Shown: positions 16,971-28,755 of the stretch, piece by piece
Layout: every line of letters starts with the position of its first letter
How positions within the stretch are numbered: position 1 is the stretch's first letter
DNA from: Pseudomonas sp. ACM7
GTDB taxonomy: Bacteria > Pseudomonadota > Gammaproteobacteria > Pseudomonadales > Pseudomonadaceae
Direction of reading: 5' to 3'
Assembly: GCF_004136015.1 (NCBI RefSeq)
Contig: NZ_CP024866.1
Location: forward strand, 3,901,435-3,965,434
DNA length: 64,000 nt
Program-made: the position numbers and the translations under genes
The notes under the pieces: model-generated
Seen by the model: only the letters and a program-made list of their open reading frames with translations
Told to the model about the DNA's origin: nothing
Database searches by the model: none

Positions 16971-18152
16971 ATGCTTAGCGTTCAAGACCGTGCAATCGTC
17001 AAATCCACCGTGCCCTTGCTGGAAAGCGGTGGCGAAGCATTGATCACTCATTTCTACCGCATGATGCTGTCCGAGTACCCGGAAGTCCGCCCGCTATTCA
17101 ACCAGGCCCACCAGGCCAGCGGTGATCAGCCGCGCGCCCTGGCAAACGGTGTCTTGATGTATGCGCGGCACATCGACCAACTCGACCAGTTGGGCGACCT
17201 GGTGGCCAAGATCATCAACAAGCACGTGGCCCTGCAAATCCTCCCGGAACATTACCCGATTGTCGGCGCCTGCCTGCTGCGAGCCATCTCCGAAGTGCTG
17301 GGCGATGAGATCGCCACACCTGAAGTGATGGCCGCCTGGGGGGCTGCTTACGGTCAATTGGCCGACATCCTGATCGGTGCCGAAACCAGCATCTACGACC
17401 AGAAGGAACAGGCACCGGGCGGCTGGCGCGGGGCGCGGGAATTCATCGTGGTGGCCAAGGTCGAGGAAAGCGCGGAAATCATCTCGTTCTACTTCGAACC
17501 GGCGGACAAAGGCCCGATTCTGGCGGCAGAACCCGGCCAGTACATCGGCATGAAACTGATCCTCGATGGCGAAGAGATTCGTCGTAACTATTCGCTGTCG
17601 GCCCTGGCCAACAAGGGTCAATACCGGATCAGCGTCAAACGTGAAACCGGTGGCCGCGCCTCCAACCATCTTCACGATCAATTGCATGTGGGCTCCAGCA
17701 TCCAGCTGTTCCCGCCATCGGGTGAATTCACCCTGACCGACAGCGACAAACCGTTAGTGCTGATCAGCGGCGGCGTCGGCATCACTCCGACGCTGGCGAT
17801 GCTCGAAGCGGCGCTGGCGACCGAACGGCCGGTGCACTTTATCCACTGCGCGCGTAACGGTAGCGTTCATGCTTTCCGCGACTGGATCGATGGCTTGGCC
17901 GAGCGTCATCCGCAGCTCAAACGCTTCTATTGCTACGACGAAGATGATGGCGTGAGCCCGGCGGCGCACCAGGTTGGCCTGTTGAGCCAGGAGCAACTGG
18001 GCGAGTGGTTGCCGCAGCAGCGTGACCTGGACGCTTACTTCCTCGGACCAAAAGGCTTCATGGCGGCGGTCAAGCGTCACCTGAAAGCGTTGGGTGTGCC
18101 GGAGAAGCAAAGCCGTTACGAATTCTTCGGGCCGGCTTCGGCGCTGGAGTAA
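16971..18152 (+). CDS. hmp: Flavohemoglobin (nitric oxide dioxygenase)
   Basis: The product is 393 residues. The globin domain (1-136) keeps the heme-pocket residues Tyr29 and Gln53 and the proximal His85 (INKHVAL). The ferredoxin-reductase-like FAD domain (about 150-255) has RRNYSLS, and the NAD(P)H domain (about 260-393) has LISGGVGITPTLAML. The enzyme oxidises NO to nitrate with O2 and NAD(P)H. AGGAG lies 7 bp upstream of the ATG. It diverges from norR and is presumably NO-induced through the intervening NorR sites. Length and order are normal. Confidence 0.97.
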   Translation: MLSVQDRAIVKSTVPLLESGGEALITHFYRMMLSEYPEVRPLFNQAHQASGDQPRALANGVLMYARHIDQLDQLGDLVAKIINKHVALQILPEHYPIVGACLLRAISEVLGDEIATPEVMAAWGAAYGQLADILIGAETSIYDQKEQAPGGWRGAREFIVVAKVEESAEIISFYFEPADKGPILAAEPGQYIGMKLILDGEEIRRNYSLSALANKGQYRISVKRETGGRASNHLHDQLHVGSSIQLFPPSGEFTLTDSDKPLVLISGGVGITPTLAMLEAALATERPVHFIHCARNGSVHAFRDWIDGLAERHPQLKRFYCYDEDDGVSPAAHQVGLLSQEQLGEWLPQQRDLDAYFLGPKGFMAAVKRHLKALGVPEKQSRYEFFGPASALE

Positions 18153-18170
18153 CGCTAACGCCGGGTACTC

Positions 18171-18200
18171 TGTGGCGAGGGAGCAAGCTCCCTCGCCACA
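18171..18200. terminator. Perfect 30-bp palindrome between convergent hmp and dauR
   Basis: TGTGGCGAGGGAGCA is followed directly by its exact complement, ending at 18200. It lies 18 bp after the hmp stop and 4 bp before the dauR stop. It is a REP-like unit of another sequence type (GTGGCGAGGGAGC) and probably acts as a bidirectional transcript end. Confidence 0.65.
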
Positions 18201-18204
18201 GGTT

Positions 18205-18861
18205 TCAGCCCTTCAGTTCTTTCAAATGTTTGTACACCGTTGCCCGCCCCATGTTCAGCACGTTCGCCACATAGTTGGAGGCGCTTTTGCCTTTGAAGGC
18301 GCCCTCGGCGTGCAGTGCCAGCACCAGTTCGCGTTTATGGTCACGGGTCAGCAGGTTCAGGCTCAGCTGACGTTCGCGCAGCCAGGCGTGGAGGAAGGTG
18401 TTGATGCGCTCCTGCCAGTCATCGCGAAACAGCGAGTCCGGTTGCGGAATCAACTTGCTCGGCGACAGGAACAGGTCCAGCGCGGCTTTGGCATTTTCGA
18501 ACAACGAAATATTCAAATTAATGCACAGCACCGCCAGCGGATGACCTTCGCTGTCGCGCAGCACGCTGCTCAGGCTGCGAATCTTCTGGCCATCCCAGTT
18601 GAGCTTTTCGTACGGCCCGATGTTTCGTTCGCTGATATCGTCGCTGAGCATGTCCTCCAGCGCCGAGTCGTCACCGATTTCCCGTTTGGACAGGTTGTTG
18701 GCGATGTAGTCGACCTTCTGGGTACGCAGGTCGTGCAGCACCACCTCGGCGTGAGGAAAGAACAACGTGGCGATGGCATCGGCGATCGCGCGGAAGTTAT
18801 CCAGCGGTGAGCTCTTCAATGCAGAGTCATCACCGGCCGGTTCTTGTTCTTGGGCGTTCAT
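18205..18861 (-). CDS. dauR: DauR, YheO-type PAS/HTH regulator of D-arginine catabolism
   Basis: The product is 218 residues. An N-terminal YheO-like PAS domain (about 30-140, with VVLHDLRTQKVDYIANNLSKRE) precedes a C-terminal helix-turn-helix (about 160-216, GAFKGKSASNYVANVLNMGRATVYKHLK). It is the third gene after dauB and dauA, the same order as P. aeruginosa dauBAR, where DauR represses the operon until D-arginine is present. A palindrome over the dauB -10 box (21210-21222) is a candidate target. Confidence 0.9.
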   Translation of the reverse strand: MNAQEQEPAGDDSALKSSPLDNFRAIADAIATLFFPHAEVVLHDLRTQKVDYIANNLSKREIGDDSALEDMLSDDISERNIGPYEKLNWDGQKIRSLSSVLRDSEGHPLAVLCINLNISLFENAKAALDLFLSPSKLIPQPDSLFRDDWQERINTFLHAWLRERQLSLNLLTRDHKRELVLALHAEGAFKGKSASNYVANVLNMGRATVYKHLKELKG

Positions 18862-18953
18862 AAAGTGGAGCTCCAGACAGCATCAGCGCCCCGTCAAAAA
18901 AGGGCGCTGGAAGTTTGCCGCAATCGTGTCGACACGTCACCTGCGTCCAAAGG

Positions 18954-20216
<1,263 letters not shown>

Positions 20217-20228
20217 GGGTTCGTGGTG

Positions 20229-21176
20229 TCAGGGCTGCAAGCGGTAAAGGGCATTGGCCAGTGCGATGTCTTCCAGGCCCAGGCCAATGGAGCGGAAGAA
20301 CACATGACGGTCGTAGCCAGGGCGCTGGACTTTTTCGCTGAGCAGGTCAGGCAGGTCGCCGATGATCGCGCCCTTATCCCAACCATGCTGTTCACCGGCA
20401 ATCAGCATCTCGCCGGCCGAGCCCGGGGTGGTCAGACGATAGTCGCAGAACACTTGCATGTCATTGAGGCTCTGCGGCGGCACTTCGTGGGCACGCGGTG
20501 CGTTGGTGCTGATGGAGGTGATCAGTGCCGGTTTGCTCAAGCTTGACGGGTCGATCACCGGGGCTGCGGATGAGGTGCAGAGCATGATCACGTCGGCGTC
20601 TTGAACCGCTGCTTCACGACTGTCGACGATGGTCAGGCGTGGATCGAGACTTTGGAGCTGTGCCAATACTTCGGGATTCTTGTCGCTCAGGCTCGGCGAG
20701 TAGAGGCTGATGCTCTGCCAGTCGCGCAGGCCTTTGACGTAGTGCAAGTGCGCCCGGGCGACCTTGCCGCTGCCGATGATCGCCAGGCGTCGGGCCTTCA
20801 GCGGGGCGAGGGCGTCGACCGCCACTGCGGTTGTTGCGGCGGTGCGTGCCGTGGTCAGTTCACCGGCATCGCAGAGCAGCAACGGCTGGCCGGTCTGCAT
20901 CGACATCAGCAGCGTCCAGGCGGTTACCAGCGGGCCTTGTTCTCGAACGATGTACGGCGAGGTCTTGACCCCGTACACGCCGTCTTCGGCCAATACGCCC
21001 AAGTAGTTGATGAAATCGCCAGCGCCCCGCGGGAACTCCACCAGTTGCTGCGCCGGTTGCACAGCTTGCCCGGCGGCCAAGTCGCGGAACAGTTTGCGCA
21101 GGATCTGCGGCACGTCGACCTGCACCAGCAACTCGCTGGCCTGGGCTTGGGTGATCACGTAAGGCGTACTGGTCAT
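20229..21176 (-). CDS. dauB: NAD(P)H-dependent anabolic L-arginine dehydrogenase, ornithine cyclodeaminase family
   Basis: The product is 315 residues from ATG at 21176, which has GGAG 6 bp upstream and lies about 30 nt after a predicted transcription start. An ATG at 21215 is in frame but falls inside the promoter. The ornithine cyclodeaminase/mu-crystallin fold is shown by the Rossmann motif LAIIGSGKVARAHL and the downstream DVIMLCTSSAAPVID. With DauA it converts D-arginine to L-arginine, by reductive amination of the 2-keto acid. It is the first gene of dauBAR. Confidence 0.92.
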   Translation of the reverse strand: MTSTPYVITQAQASELLVQVDVPQILRKLFRDLAAGQAVQPAQQLVEFPRGAGDFINYLGVLAEDGVYGVKTSPYIVREQGPLVTAWTLLMSMQTGQPLLLCDAGELTTARTAATTAVAVDALAPLKARRLAIIGSGKVARAHLHYVKGLRDWQSISLYSPSLSDKNPEVLAQLQSLDPRLTIVDSREAAVQDADVIMLCTSSAAPVIDPSSLSKPALITSISTNAPRAHEVPPQSLNDMQVFCDYRLTTPGSAGEMLIAGEQHGWDKGAIIGDLPDLLSEKVQRPGYDRHVFFRSIGLGLEDIALANALYRLQP

Positions 21177-21209
21177 GGTCGGCTCCGGGAGCTGGAAGTA
21201 AACTAATTT

Positions 21210-21222
21210 GTCCATTATGGAC
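21210..21222. promoter_or_regulatory. Candidate DauR operator overlapping the dauB -10 box
   Basis: GTCCATTATGGAC is a palindrome around one central base. It covers the -10 hexamer, an ideal position for a repressor. The binding protein is inferred from gene context only. Confidence 0.55.
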
Positions 21223-21241
21223 TTTTAGTTGTCTTGATCAA
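21214..21241 (-). promoter_or_regulatory. Candidate sigma70 promoter of dauBAR
   Basis: On the minus strand TTGATC (21236-21241), a 16-bp spacer and CATAAT (21214-21219) match the sigma70 hexamers at 4/6 and 5/6 positions. The start point would be about 21207, giving a leader of about 30 nt to the ATG at 21176. It lies just after the rhlB terminator. Confidence 0.6.
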
Positions 21242-21251
21242 TGTCCGGACG

Positions 21252-21289
21252 AAAAAAAAGCGCAGTCCGTTTCCGGCTGCGCCTCTTTT
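21252..21289 (-). terminator. Rho-independent terminator of rhlB
   Basis: The stem GCGCAG/CTGCGC (21260-21265 with 21277-21282) has additional inner pairing and is followed on the minus strand by eight T residues. It lies 14 bp past the rhlB stop. Confidence 0.85.
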
Positions 21290-21302
21290 AGTGCGACCCG
21301 CG

Positions 21303-22790
21303 TTACGGGCGCTTGCGCTCAACCGCCCGCAGCAGATGCGTCGGTGGCGTTTCACAGCTGATCTTGCGACCCAGCAGCGCCTCGATGGACGGTAGCTGGT
21401 AGGAGTCGTCTTCACCGGCAAAACTGATGGACACGCCATCGGCGCCGGCACGACCGGTGCGGCCGATACGGTGCACGTAATCGTCCGGGACTTCCGGCAG
21501 GGTGAAGTTGATCACGTGGCTGATGCCGTCGATGTGAATGCCGCGACCGGCCACATCGGTGGCGACCAGTACGCGGATCTTGCCTTCGCGGAAACCTTCC
21601 AGGGTCTTGATGCGCTTGTGCTGCGGCACGTCGCCGGACAGTTGCGCGGCGTTGACGCCATCACGCACCAGGCGTTCTTCGATGCGCCGCACTTCATCCT
21701 TGCGGTTGGCGAACACCATCACCCGTTCCCAACCGTTGTCGTTGACCAGGTTGTAGAGCAGTTTGTATTTGTCGGCACCGGCGACGGCGTAGATGTGTTG
21801 CTCGACGTTTTCGCTGGCCACGTTCTGCGACTCGATCTCGACGATCGACGGGTCGGTGGTCCATTGCTTGGCCAGGTTCATCACGTCTTCGGTGAAGGTC
21901 GCGGAGAACAGCAGCGTCTGACGCTCGTTTTTCGGCGGGGTCTGGCGAATGATCTGACGCACTTGTGGGATGAAACCCATGTCGAGCATTCGGTCGGCTT
22001 CGTCCAGGACCATGACTTCGACCATGTCCAGGTGCACGTCGCCGCGCTGGTTGAAGTCCAGCAGACGACCCGGCGTGGCCACGAGGATGTCGCAATGACG
22101 GGCTTCGAGGTTTTTGAGCTGCTTGTCGAAGTCCATGCCGCCGACAAACGTCATGACGTTGAGGCCGGTGTATTTGGTCAGGTCGGCTGCGTCCTTGGCG
22201 ATCTGCACCACCAGTTCACGGGTCGGTGCAATGATCAGCGCCCGTGGCTCGCCCATGTAACGCTCTTTCGGCGGCGGGGTTTCCAGCAGCTGAGTGATGA
22301 TCGAAATCAGGAACGCTGCGGTTTTGCCGGTGCCGGTCTGGGCGCGGCCAATGGCATCTTTGCCGGCCAGGGTGAAGCCGAGGACTTGTGCCTGGATCGG
22401 CGTGCAATACGGGAAGCCCAGGTCCTGGATGGCGTGCATCAGTTCGGGGGCGAGTTTGAAATCGTGGAAACGGGTTTTGCCTTCCTGGGGTTCGACGGCG
22501 AAGTCTTCGAGTTTCCAGGGGATAACCGGTGCTTTTGGCTTCGGTTCGCGACGCGGTCGGGCAGGTTTTGCAGCTTCGCTGCTCGGTTCTTCAGAGGCCT
22601 GAGCCTCAACGGGTTGGACGGCCGGTGTGGTCATTGGCTCGTGCTTCGGTACCGCTACGGTTGCGGTCCGGCCAGACTGATTACCGTCGGTGCGGTGGCT
22701 GGGATGGTGAGACGGAGCGCTGGAGACTGGCGCGAGCTGCTCAGTCTCGCTTTTACCGAACATTTTCTTGAGTGCTTTGAGCACGGTCAT
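21303..22790 (-). CDS. rhlB: DEAD-box ATP-dependent RNA helicase RhlB
   Basis: The product is 495 residues. A long low-complexity N-terminal extension (about 1-100, Pro/Ala/Glu-rich and basic: RRKPKPKAP-like), seen in pseudomonad RhlB, precedes the helicase core. Motifs are visible in order: Q motif (FPYCTPIQ), Walker A ([11 protein letters not shown]), [20 protein letters not shown] in [13 protein letters not shown] in LFSATF, and domain 2 ending [10 protein letters not shown]. It unwinds RNA, usually with the degradosome. It ends at a good terminator. Confidence 0.95.
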   Translation of the reverse strand: MTVLKALKKMFGKSETEQLAPVSSAPSHHPSHRTDGNQSGRTATVAVPKHEPMTTPAVQPVEAQASEEPSSEAAKPARPRREPKPKAPVIPWKLEDFAVEPQEGKTRFHDFKLAPELMHAIQDLGFPYCTPIQAQVLGFTLAGKDAIGRAQTGTGKTAAFLISIITQLLETPPPKERYMGEPRALIIAPTRELVVQIAKDAADLTKYTGLNVMTFVGGMDFDKQLKNLEARHCDILVATPGRLLDFNQRGDVHLDMVEVMVLDEADRMLDMGFIPQVRQIIRQTPPKNERQTLLFSATFTEDVMNLAKQWTTDPSIVEIESQNVASENVEQHIYAVAGADKYKLLYNLVNDNGWERVMVFANRKDEVRRIEERLVRDGVNAAQLSGDVPQHKRIKTLEGFREGKIRVLVATDVAGRGIHIDGISHVINFTLPEVPDDYVHRIGRTGRAGADGVSISFAGEDDSYQLPSIEALLGRKISCETPPTHLLRAVERKRP

Positions 22791-22888
22791 CTCATCAATT
22801 GGTTAAGGAATATACGCCGGCCAGTGTAATGCAAGAATCGGGCGCGGCGTAGTGGGATGGATCAATGGGCTGCTTTTCACATAAACAG

Positions 22889-24011
<1,123 letters not shown>

Positions 24012-25040
24012 ATGAAGATGTTGAAATCCACCCTGGCTATCGTGACTGCAGCCGCAGTACTCGGTGTCAGTGGGTTCGCTCAGGCGGGTGCAACCCTGGA
24101 TGCAGTGCAGAAGAAAGGTTTCGTACAGTGCGGCGTAAGTGATGGTCTGCCGGGCTTCTCGGTTCCGGACTCGACTGGCAAGATCATCGGCATCGATGCT
24201 GACGTCTGCCGCGCTGTGGCCGCTGCCGTTTTCGGCGACGCGACCAAGGTCAAATTCAGCCAGTTGAACGCCAAAGAGCGTTTCACCGCGCTGCAGTCCG
24301 GCGAAATCGACGTGCTGTCGCGTAACACCACCTGGACCAGCTCCCGCGATTCGGGCATGGGCCTGGTGTTTGCCGGCGTGACGTACTACGACGGCATCGG
24401 CTTCCTGGTGAACAACAAGCTGGGCGTGAAGAGCGCGAAAGAACTCGACGGCGCCACCATCTGCATTCAAGCCGGTACCACGACCGAGCTGAACGTTTCC
24501 GACTACTTCCGTGGCAACGGTCTGAAATACACCCCGATCACCTTCGACACCTCCGATGAAAGCGCCAAGTCGCTGGAATCCGGTCGTTGCGACGTGCTGA
24601 CCTCCGACAAATCCCAGCTCTACGCACAGCGCAGCAAGCTGGCGACCCCGACCGACTACGTCGTTCTGCCGGAAACCATCTCCAAGGAGCCTCTGGGCCC
24701 GGTCGTGCGTAAAGGCGACGAAGAGTGGTTCAGCATCGTCAAGTGGACCCTGTTCGCGATGCTCAACGCTGAAGAAATGGGCATCACCCAGAAAAACGTT
24801 GAAGCTGAAGCCAAAGCCACCAAGAACCCGGACGTCGCTCGTCTGCTGGGCGCTGACGGTGAATACGGCAAAGACCTGAAAGTGAAGAAAGACTGGGTCG
24901 TGCAGATCGTCAAGCAAGTGGGTAACTACGGTGAAGTGTTCGAGAAAAACCTCGGCAAGGGCACTCCACTGGCCATCGACCGCGGGCTGAACGCTCTGTG
25001 GAACAACGGCGGCATTCAATACGCACCACCAGTGCGCTGA
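24012..25040 (+). CDS. aapJ: General L-amino acid ABC transporter, periplasmic binding protein
   Basis: The product is 342 residues with signal peptide MKMLKSTLAIVTAAAVLGVSGFAQA (cleavage before GATLD). A family-3 binding fold follows (VQCGVSDGLPGFSVPD, IGIDADVCRAVAAA, RNTTWTSSRD). AapJ binds a broad range of L-amino acids. It is the first gene of aapJQMP, and a strong hairpin follows it before aapQ, which usually keeps binding-protein mRNA more abundant than permease mRNA. Confidence 0.94.
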   Translation: MKMLKSTLAIVTAAAVLGVSGFAQAGATLDAVQKKGFVQCGVSDGLPGFSVPDSTGKIIGIDADVCRAVAAAVFGDATKVKFSQLNAKERFTALQSGEIDVLSRNTTWTSSRDSGMGLVFAGVTYYDGIGFLVNNKLGVKSAKELDGATICIQAGTTTELNVSDYFRGNGLKYTPITFDTSDESAKSLESGRCDVLTSDKSQLYAQRSKLATPTDYVVLPETISKEPLGPVVRKGDEEWFSIVKWTLFAMLNAEEMGITQKNVEAEAKATKNPDVARLLGADGEYGKDLKVKKDWVVQIVKQVGNYGEVFEKNLGKGTPLAIDRGLNALWNNGGIQYAPPVR

Positions 25041-25047
25041 TGGTTCT

Positions 25048-25076
25048 ATCACCCGGTGGGCCAACCACCGGGTGAT
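25048..25076. promoter_or_regulatory. Intra-operon hairpin between aapJ and aapQ
   Basis: ATCACCCGGTGG (25048-25059) pairs perfectly with CCACCGGGTGAT (25065-25076) over 12 bp with a 5-nt loop. It has no poly-T tail, so it fits an mRNA-stabilising or attenuating hairpin protecting the aapJ message. Confidence 0.7.
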
Positions 25077-25105
25077 GTTCTGTTCCATTATTTGCGGGGC
25101 ACTTC

Positions 25106-26287
25106 ATGCAAAATTCAATCGGCGCACCAAAGCAGAGGCTCAGCCTCAGCGATCCAAAAGTGCGTGCGTGGCTATTTCAGATCATCACCATTGTGGCGGT
25201 GGTCTCGATGGGCTGGTATCTGTTCGACAACACACAGACCAACCTTCAACACCGGGGCATTACCTCCGGCTTCAGCTTTCTGGAGCGCAGTGCCGGTTTC
25301 GGCATCGCTCAACACCTGATCGACTACACCGAATCGGACAGCTATGCCCGGGTGTTTGTCATCGGCTTGCTCAACACCCTGCTGGTGACCTTCATCGGCG
25401 TGATCCTGGCGACGATCCTCGGGTTCATCGTTGGTGTGTCACGGCTGTCGAAGAACTGGATCATCAGCAAGCTGGCGACTGTTTATGTGGAAGTCTTCCG
25501 TAACATTCCACCGCTGCTGCAAATCCTGTTCTGGTACTTCGCGGTGTTCCTGACCATGCCGGGGCCACGCAACAGCCATAACTTTGGCGACACTTTCTTC
25601 GTCAGCAGCCGTGGCCTGAACATGCCGGCCGCGTTGACGGCGGACGGTTTCTGGCCGTTTGTGGTCAGCGTCGTCGTGGCCATTGTCGCCATCGTGCTGA
25701 TGAGCCGCTGGGCCACCAAACGCTTCGAAGCGACCGGCGTACCGTTCCACAAGTTCTGGGTGGGCCTGGCGCTGTTCCTGGTGATCCCTGCGCTGTGCGC
25801 ATTGATCTTCGGCACGCCGCTGCACTGGGAAATGCCGAAGCTGCAAGGCTTCAACTTCGTCGGTGGCTGGGTGCTGATCCCGGAACTGCTGGCGCTGACC
25901 CTGGCCCTTACGGTGTACACCGCGGCGTTTATCGCCGAGATCGTGCGTTCGGGCATCAAGTCGGTCAGCCACGGCCAGACCGAAGCGGCGCACTCGTTGG
26001 GATTGCGCAACGGTCCGACGCTGCGCAAGGTGATCATCCCGCAAGCCCTGCGCGTGATCATTCCACCGCTGACCAGCCAATACCTGAACCTGGCGAAGAA
26101 CTCCTCGCTGGCGGCCGGTATCGGTTATCCGGAAATGGTCTCGTTGTTTGCCGGTACGGTGCTGAACCAGACCGGGCAGGCGATCGAGGTGATTGCCATC
26201 ACCATGAGCGTGTACCTGGCGATCAGTATCAGCATTTCCCTGCTGATGAACTGGTACAACAAGCGCATTGCGCTGATCGAGCGGTAA
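25106..26287 (+). CDS. aapQ: General L-amino acid ABC transporter permease AapQ
   Basis: The product is 393 residues with about eight transmembrane segments and the HisM-type permease signature EIVRSGIKSVSHGQTEAAHSLG (EAA loop that contacts the ATPase). The long AapQ-type periplasmic insert is present between the first conserved block and the EAA region. It forms the heterodimeric channel with AapM, encoded 10 bp downstream. Confidence 0.93.
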   Translation: MQNSIGAPKQRLSLSDPKVRAWLFQIITIVAVVSMGWYLFDNTQTNLQHRGITSGFSFLERSAGFGIAQHLIDYTESDSYARVFVIGLLNTLLVTFIGVILATILGFIVGVSRLSKNWIISKLATVYVEVFRNIPPLLQILFWYFAVFLTMPGPRNSHNFGDTFFVSSRGLNMPAALTADGFWPFVVSVVVAIVAIVLMSRWATKRFEATGVPFHKFWVGLALFLVIPALCALIFGTPLHWEMPKLQGFNFVGGWVLIPELLALTLALTVYTAAFIAEIVRSGIKSVSHGQTEAAHSLGLRNGPTLRKVIIPQALRVIIPPLTSQYLNLAKNSSLAAGIGYPEMVSLFAGTVLNQTGQAIEVIAITMSVYLAISISISLLMNWYNKRIALIER

Positions 26288-26297
26288 GGAAAAGCGC

Positions 26298-27395
26298 ATG
26301 ACGACTCATACTTTCAAACCTGACATGCCACCCCCGAGCCGCAGCATCGGTGTCGTGGCGTGGATGCGCGCGAACATGTTCTCCAGCTGGCTCAACACCC
26401 TGCTGACCCTGTTCGCGTTCTACCTGATCTACCTGGTGGTGCCGCCGATCCTGCATTGGGCGATCCTCGATGCCAACTGGGTCGGCACCACGCGCGCCGA
26501 CTGCACGAAGGAGGGCGCCTGCTGGGTGTTCATCCAACAACGCTTCGGCCAGTTCATGTACGGCTATTACCCGACAGACCTGCGCTGGCGCGTGGACCTG
26601 ACCGTGTGGCTGGCGGTCATCGGCGTGGCACCGTTGTTTATCTCGCGCTTTCACCGTAAAGCGGTGTATGGCCTGAGCTTCCTCTTCCTGTACCCGATCA
26701 TTGCCTACTTCCTGTTGCATGGTGGTCTCTTCGGTCTGAGCACTGTGGCGACCAGCCAGTGGGGCGGGCTGATGCTGACTCTGGTGATCGCCACCGTCGG
26801 TATTGCCGGTGCGTTGCCGCTGGGTATCGTCCTGGCGCTGGGCCGTCGTTCGAACATGCCGGCGATTCGGGTGGTCTGTGTGACCTTCATCGAATTCTGG
26901 CGCGGCGTGCCGCTGATCACGGTGCTGTTCATGTCCTCGGTGATGCTGCCGTTGTTCCTGCCTGAAGGCATGAACTTCGACAAACTGCTGCGGGCACTGA
27001 TCGGCGTGATCCTGTTCCAGTCGGCCTACGTCGCCGAAGTGGTGCGTGGCGGTCTGCAAGCGATTCCCAAAGGTCAGTACGAAGCGGCTGCAGCGATGGG
27101 CCTCGGTTACTGGCGCAGCATGGGCCTGGTAATTCTGCCGCAAGCCCTGAAGCTGGTGATCCCCGGTATCGTCAACACCTTCATTGCGCTGTTCAAGGAC
27201 ACGAGCCTGGTGATCATCATCGGCCTGTTCGACTTGCTCAACAGCGTCAAACAAGCCGCCGCCGACCCGAAATGGTTGGGCATGGCCACCGAAGGCTATG
27301 TGTTCGCGGCCCTGGTGTTCTGGATTTTCTGTTTTGGTATGTCCCGCTACTCCATGCATTTGGAACGTAAGCTGGACACTGGCCACAAGCGTTAG
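26298..27395 (+). CDS. aapM: General L-amino acid ABC transporter permease AapM
   Basis: The product is 365 residues with multiple transmembrane helices, the block EFWRGVPLITVLFMSS and the EAA-type loop EVVRGGLQAIPKGQYEAAAAMG. It starts 10 bp after aapQ and ends 11 bp before aapP, so it is in the same operon. It pairs with AapQ in the membrane. Confidence 0.93.
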   Translation: MTTHTFKPDMPPPSRSIGVVAWMRANMFSSWLNTLLTLFAFYLIYLVVPPILHWAILDANWVGTTRADCTKEGACWVFIQQRFGQFMYGYYPTDLRWRVDLTVWLAVIGVAPLFISRFHRKAVYGLSFLFLYPIIAYFLLHGGLFGLSTVATSQWGGLMLTLVIATVGIAGALPLGIVLALGRRSNMPAIRVVCVTFIEFWRGVPLITVLFMSSVMLPLFLPEGMNFDKLLRALIGVILFQSAYVAEVVRGGLQAIPKGQYEAAAAMGLGYWRSMGLVILPQALKLVIPGIVNTFIALFKDTSLVIIIGLFDLLNSVKQAAADPKWLGMATEGYVFAALVFWIFCFGMSRYSMHLERKLDTGHKR

Positions 27396-27406
27396 GAGCG
27401 TAGTTT

Positions 27407-28171
27407 ATGAGTGAAGCGATCAAACAGCCTGTGAGCCCTGAAGGCATTATTCAGATGCAGGGCGTGAACAAGTGGTACGGCCAGTTCCACGTGTTGAAAG
27501 ACATCAACCTGAACGTTAAACAGGGCGAGCGTATCGTCTTGTGCGGCCCGTCGGGTTCCGGCAAATCCACCACCATTCGTTGCCTCAATCGTCTGGAAGA
27601 GCACCAGCAAGGTCGCATCGTGGTCGATGGCGTGGAGCTGACCAACGACCTCAAGCAGATCGAATCGGTTCGCCGTGAAGTCGGCATGGTGTTCCAGCAC
27701 TTCAATCTGTTTCCGCACCTGACCATCCTGCAGAACTGCACCCTGGCGCCGATGTGGGTACGCAAGATGCCCAAGCGCCAGGCCGAAGAAATCGCCATGC
27801 ATTACCTTGAGCGCGTACGCATTCCGGAGCAGGCGCATAAATTCCCGGGGCAACTGTCTGGCGGTCAGCAACAGCGTGTGGCGATTGCCCGCGCCCTGTG
27901 CATGAAACCGAAAATCATGCTGTTCGACGAACCGACCTCGGCACTCGACCCGGAGATGGTGAAAGAGGTTCTCGACACCATGATCGGCCTCGCCGAAGAC
28001 GGCATGACCATGCTCTGCGTGACCCACGAAATGGGCTTCGCCCGCACCGTGGCCAACCGCGTGATCTTCATGGACAAGGGCGAAATCGTCGAGCAGGCGG
28101 CGCCAAACGACTTCTTCGATAACCCGCAGAATGAACGTACCAAACTGTTCTTGAGCCAGATCCTGCATTGA
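27407..28171 (+). CDS. aapP: General L-amino acid ABC transporter ATPase AapP
   Basis: The product is 254 residues. It has Walker [10 protein letters not shown], the signature [15 protein letters not shown], Walker [15 protein letters not shown] and the switch His in VTHEMGF, so it is a complete ABC ATPase. It powers AapQM. The operon ends at the terminator at 28193-28219. Confidence 0.95.
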   Translation: MSEAIKQPVSPEGIIQMQGVNKWYGQFHVLKDINLNVKQGERIVLCGPSGSGKSTTIRCLNRLEEHQQGRIVVDGVELTNDLKQIESVRREVGMVFQHFNLFPHLTILQNCTLAPMWVRKMPKRQAEEIAMHYLERVRIPEQAHKFPGQLSGGQQQRVAIARALCMKPKIMLFDEPTSALDPEMVKEVLDTMIGLAEDGMTMLCVTHEMGFARTVANRVIFMDKGEIVEQAAPNDFFDNPQNERTKLFLSQILH

Positions 28172-28192
28172 TCCTGCGCAGGTGTTGAAATG

Positions 28193-28219
28193 AACCCGGA
28201 CTTGATCCGGGTTTATTTT
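28193..28219 (+). terminator. Rho-independent terminator of aapJQMP
   Basis: AACCCGGA (28193-28200) pairs with TCCGGGTT (28206-28213) and is followed by TATTTTG. It lies 22 bp past the aapP stop. Confidence 0.75.
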
Positions 28220-28234
28220 GTCTGGGGTTTGAGG

Positions 28235-28723
28235 TCAGGAGGTGAGTGCCGCTTCCAGTTCCGGATGGCGGGCGGCCAATAGTTGTTTGAGGGCGGCACC
28301 TTCGTTCAATACCTGAATTTCCGCCAGTAAATAGGGATGACGATCCAACAGCTGCATCAGTGTGAGTAACGGTTTGGGCGCAGGCAGCTCTCCACGCTCA
28401 TACCGCGAAAAGGCATTGTTCCCACCGCCGGACAGCAACTTCACTGCGTTTTTTTGCGTGAGGTGGAGTTTGCGGCGGATACGCTTGATCTCCGAGCCGA
28501 TCAGTTGCAGGCAGTCCTGAAGCAATTGATCGCTGGCATCTGCATAACGCTCGGCGCTGTCGGTGTCATGATCGAATTCGATTTCACCGCAAACTCTGCA
28601 TTCCCAACCCGCAAGCTCGTCAACAAGTCGCGACATCTGTTTGTAATTGACTGAGAGTGTGCGGCCTTCGAAGTGCCCCATCCCATCGTGTGTGCCACAG
28701 TTGACGCATTGCCGCGTTCTCAT
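28235..28723 (-). CDS. mqsA: MqsA-family antitoxin
   Basis: The product is 162 residues. ATG at 28723 is chosen because AAGGAGA lies 8 bp upstream. The N-terminal zinc domain has CVNC (Cys6, Cys9) and CRVC (Cys42, Cys45), like E. coli MqsA. The C-terminal XRE-type helix-turn-helix is LTQKNAVKLLSGGGNNAFSRYERGE. It neutralises MqsR and represses the operon. At 162 residues it is longer than the 131-residue E. coli protein, with a C-terminal extension ending in a Leu/Ala-rich helix. It follows mqsR by 32 bp. Confidence 0.9.
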   Translation of the reverse strand: MRTRQCVNCGTHDGMGHFEGRTLSVNYKQMSRLVDELAGWECRVCGEIEFDHDTDSAERYADASDQLLQDCLQLIGSEIKRIRRKLHLTQKNAVKLLSGGGNNAFSRYERGELPAPKPLLTLMQLLDRHPYLLAEIQVLNEGAALKQLLAARHPELEAALTS

Positions 28724-28755
28724 AGGTCTTTCTCCTTGAAGGAGACTACTGGATG

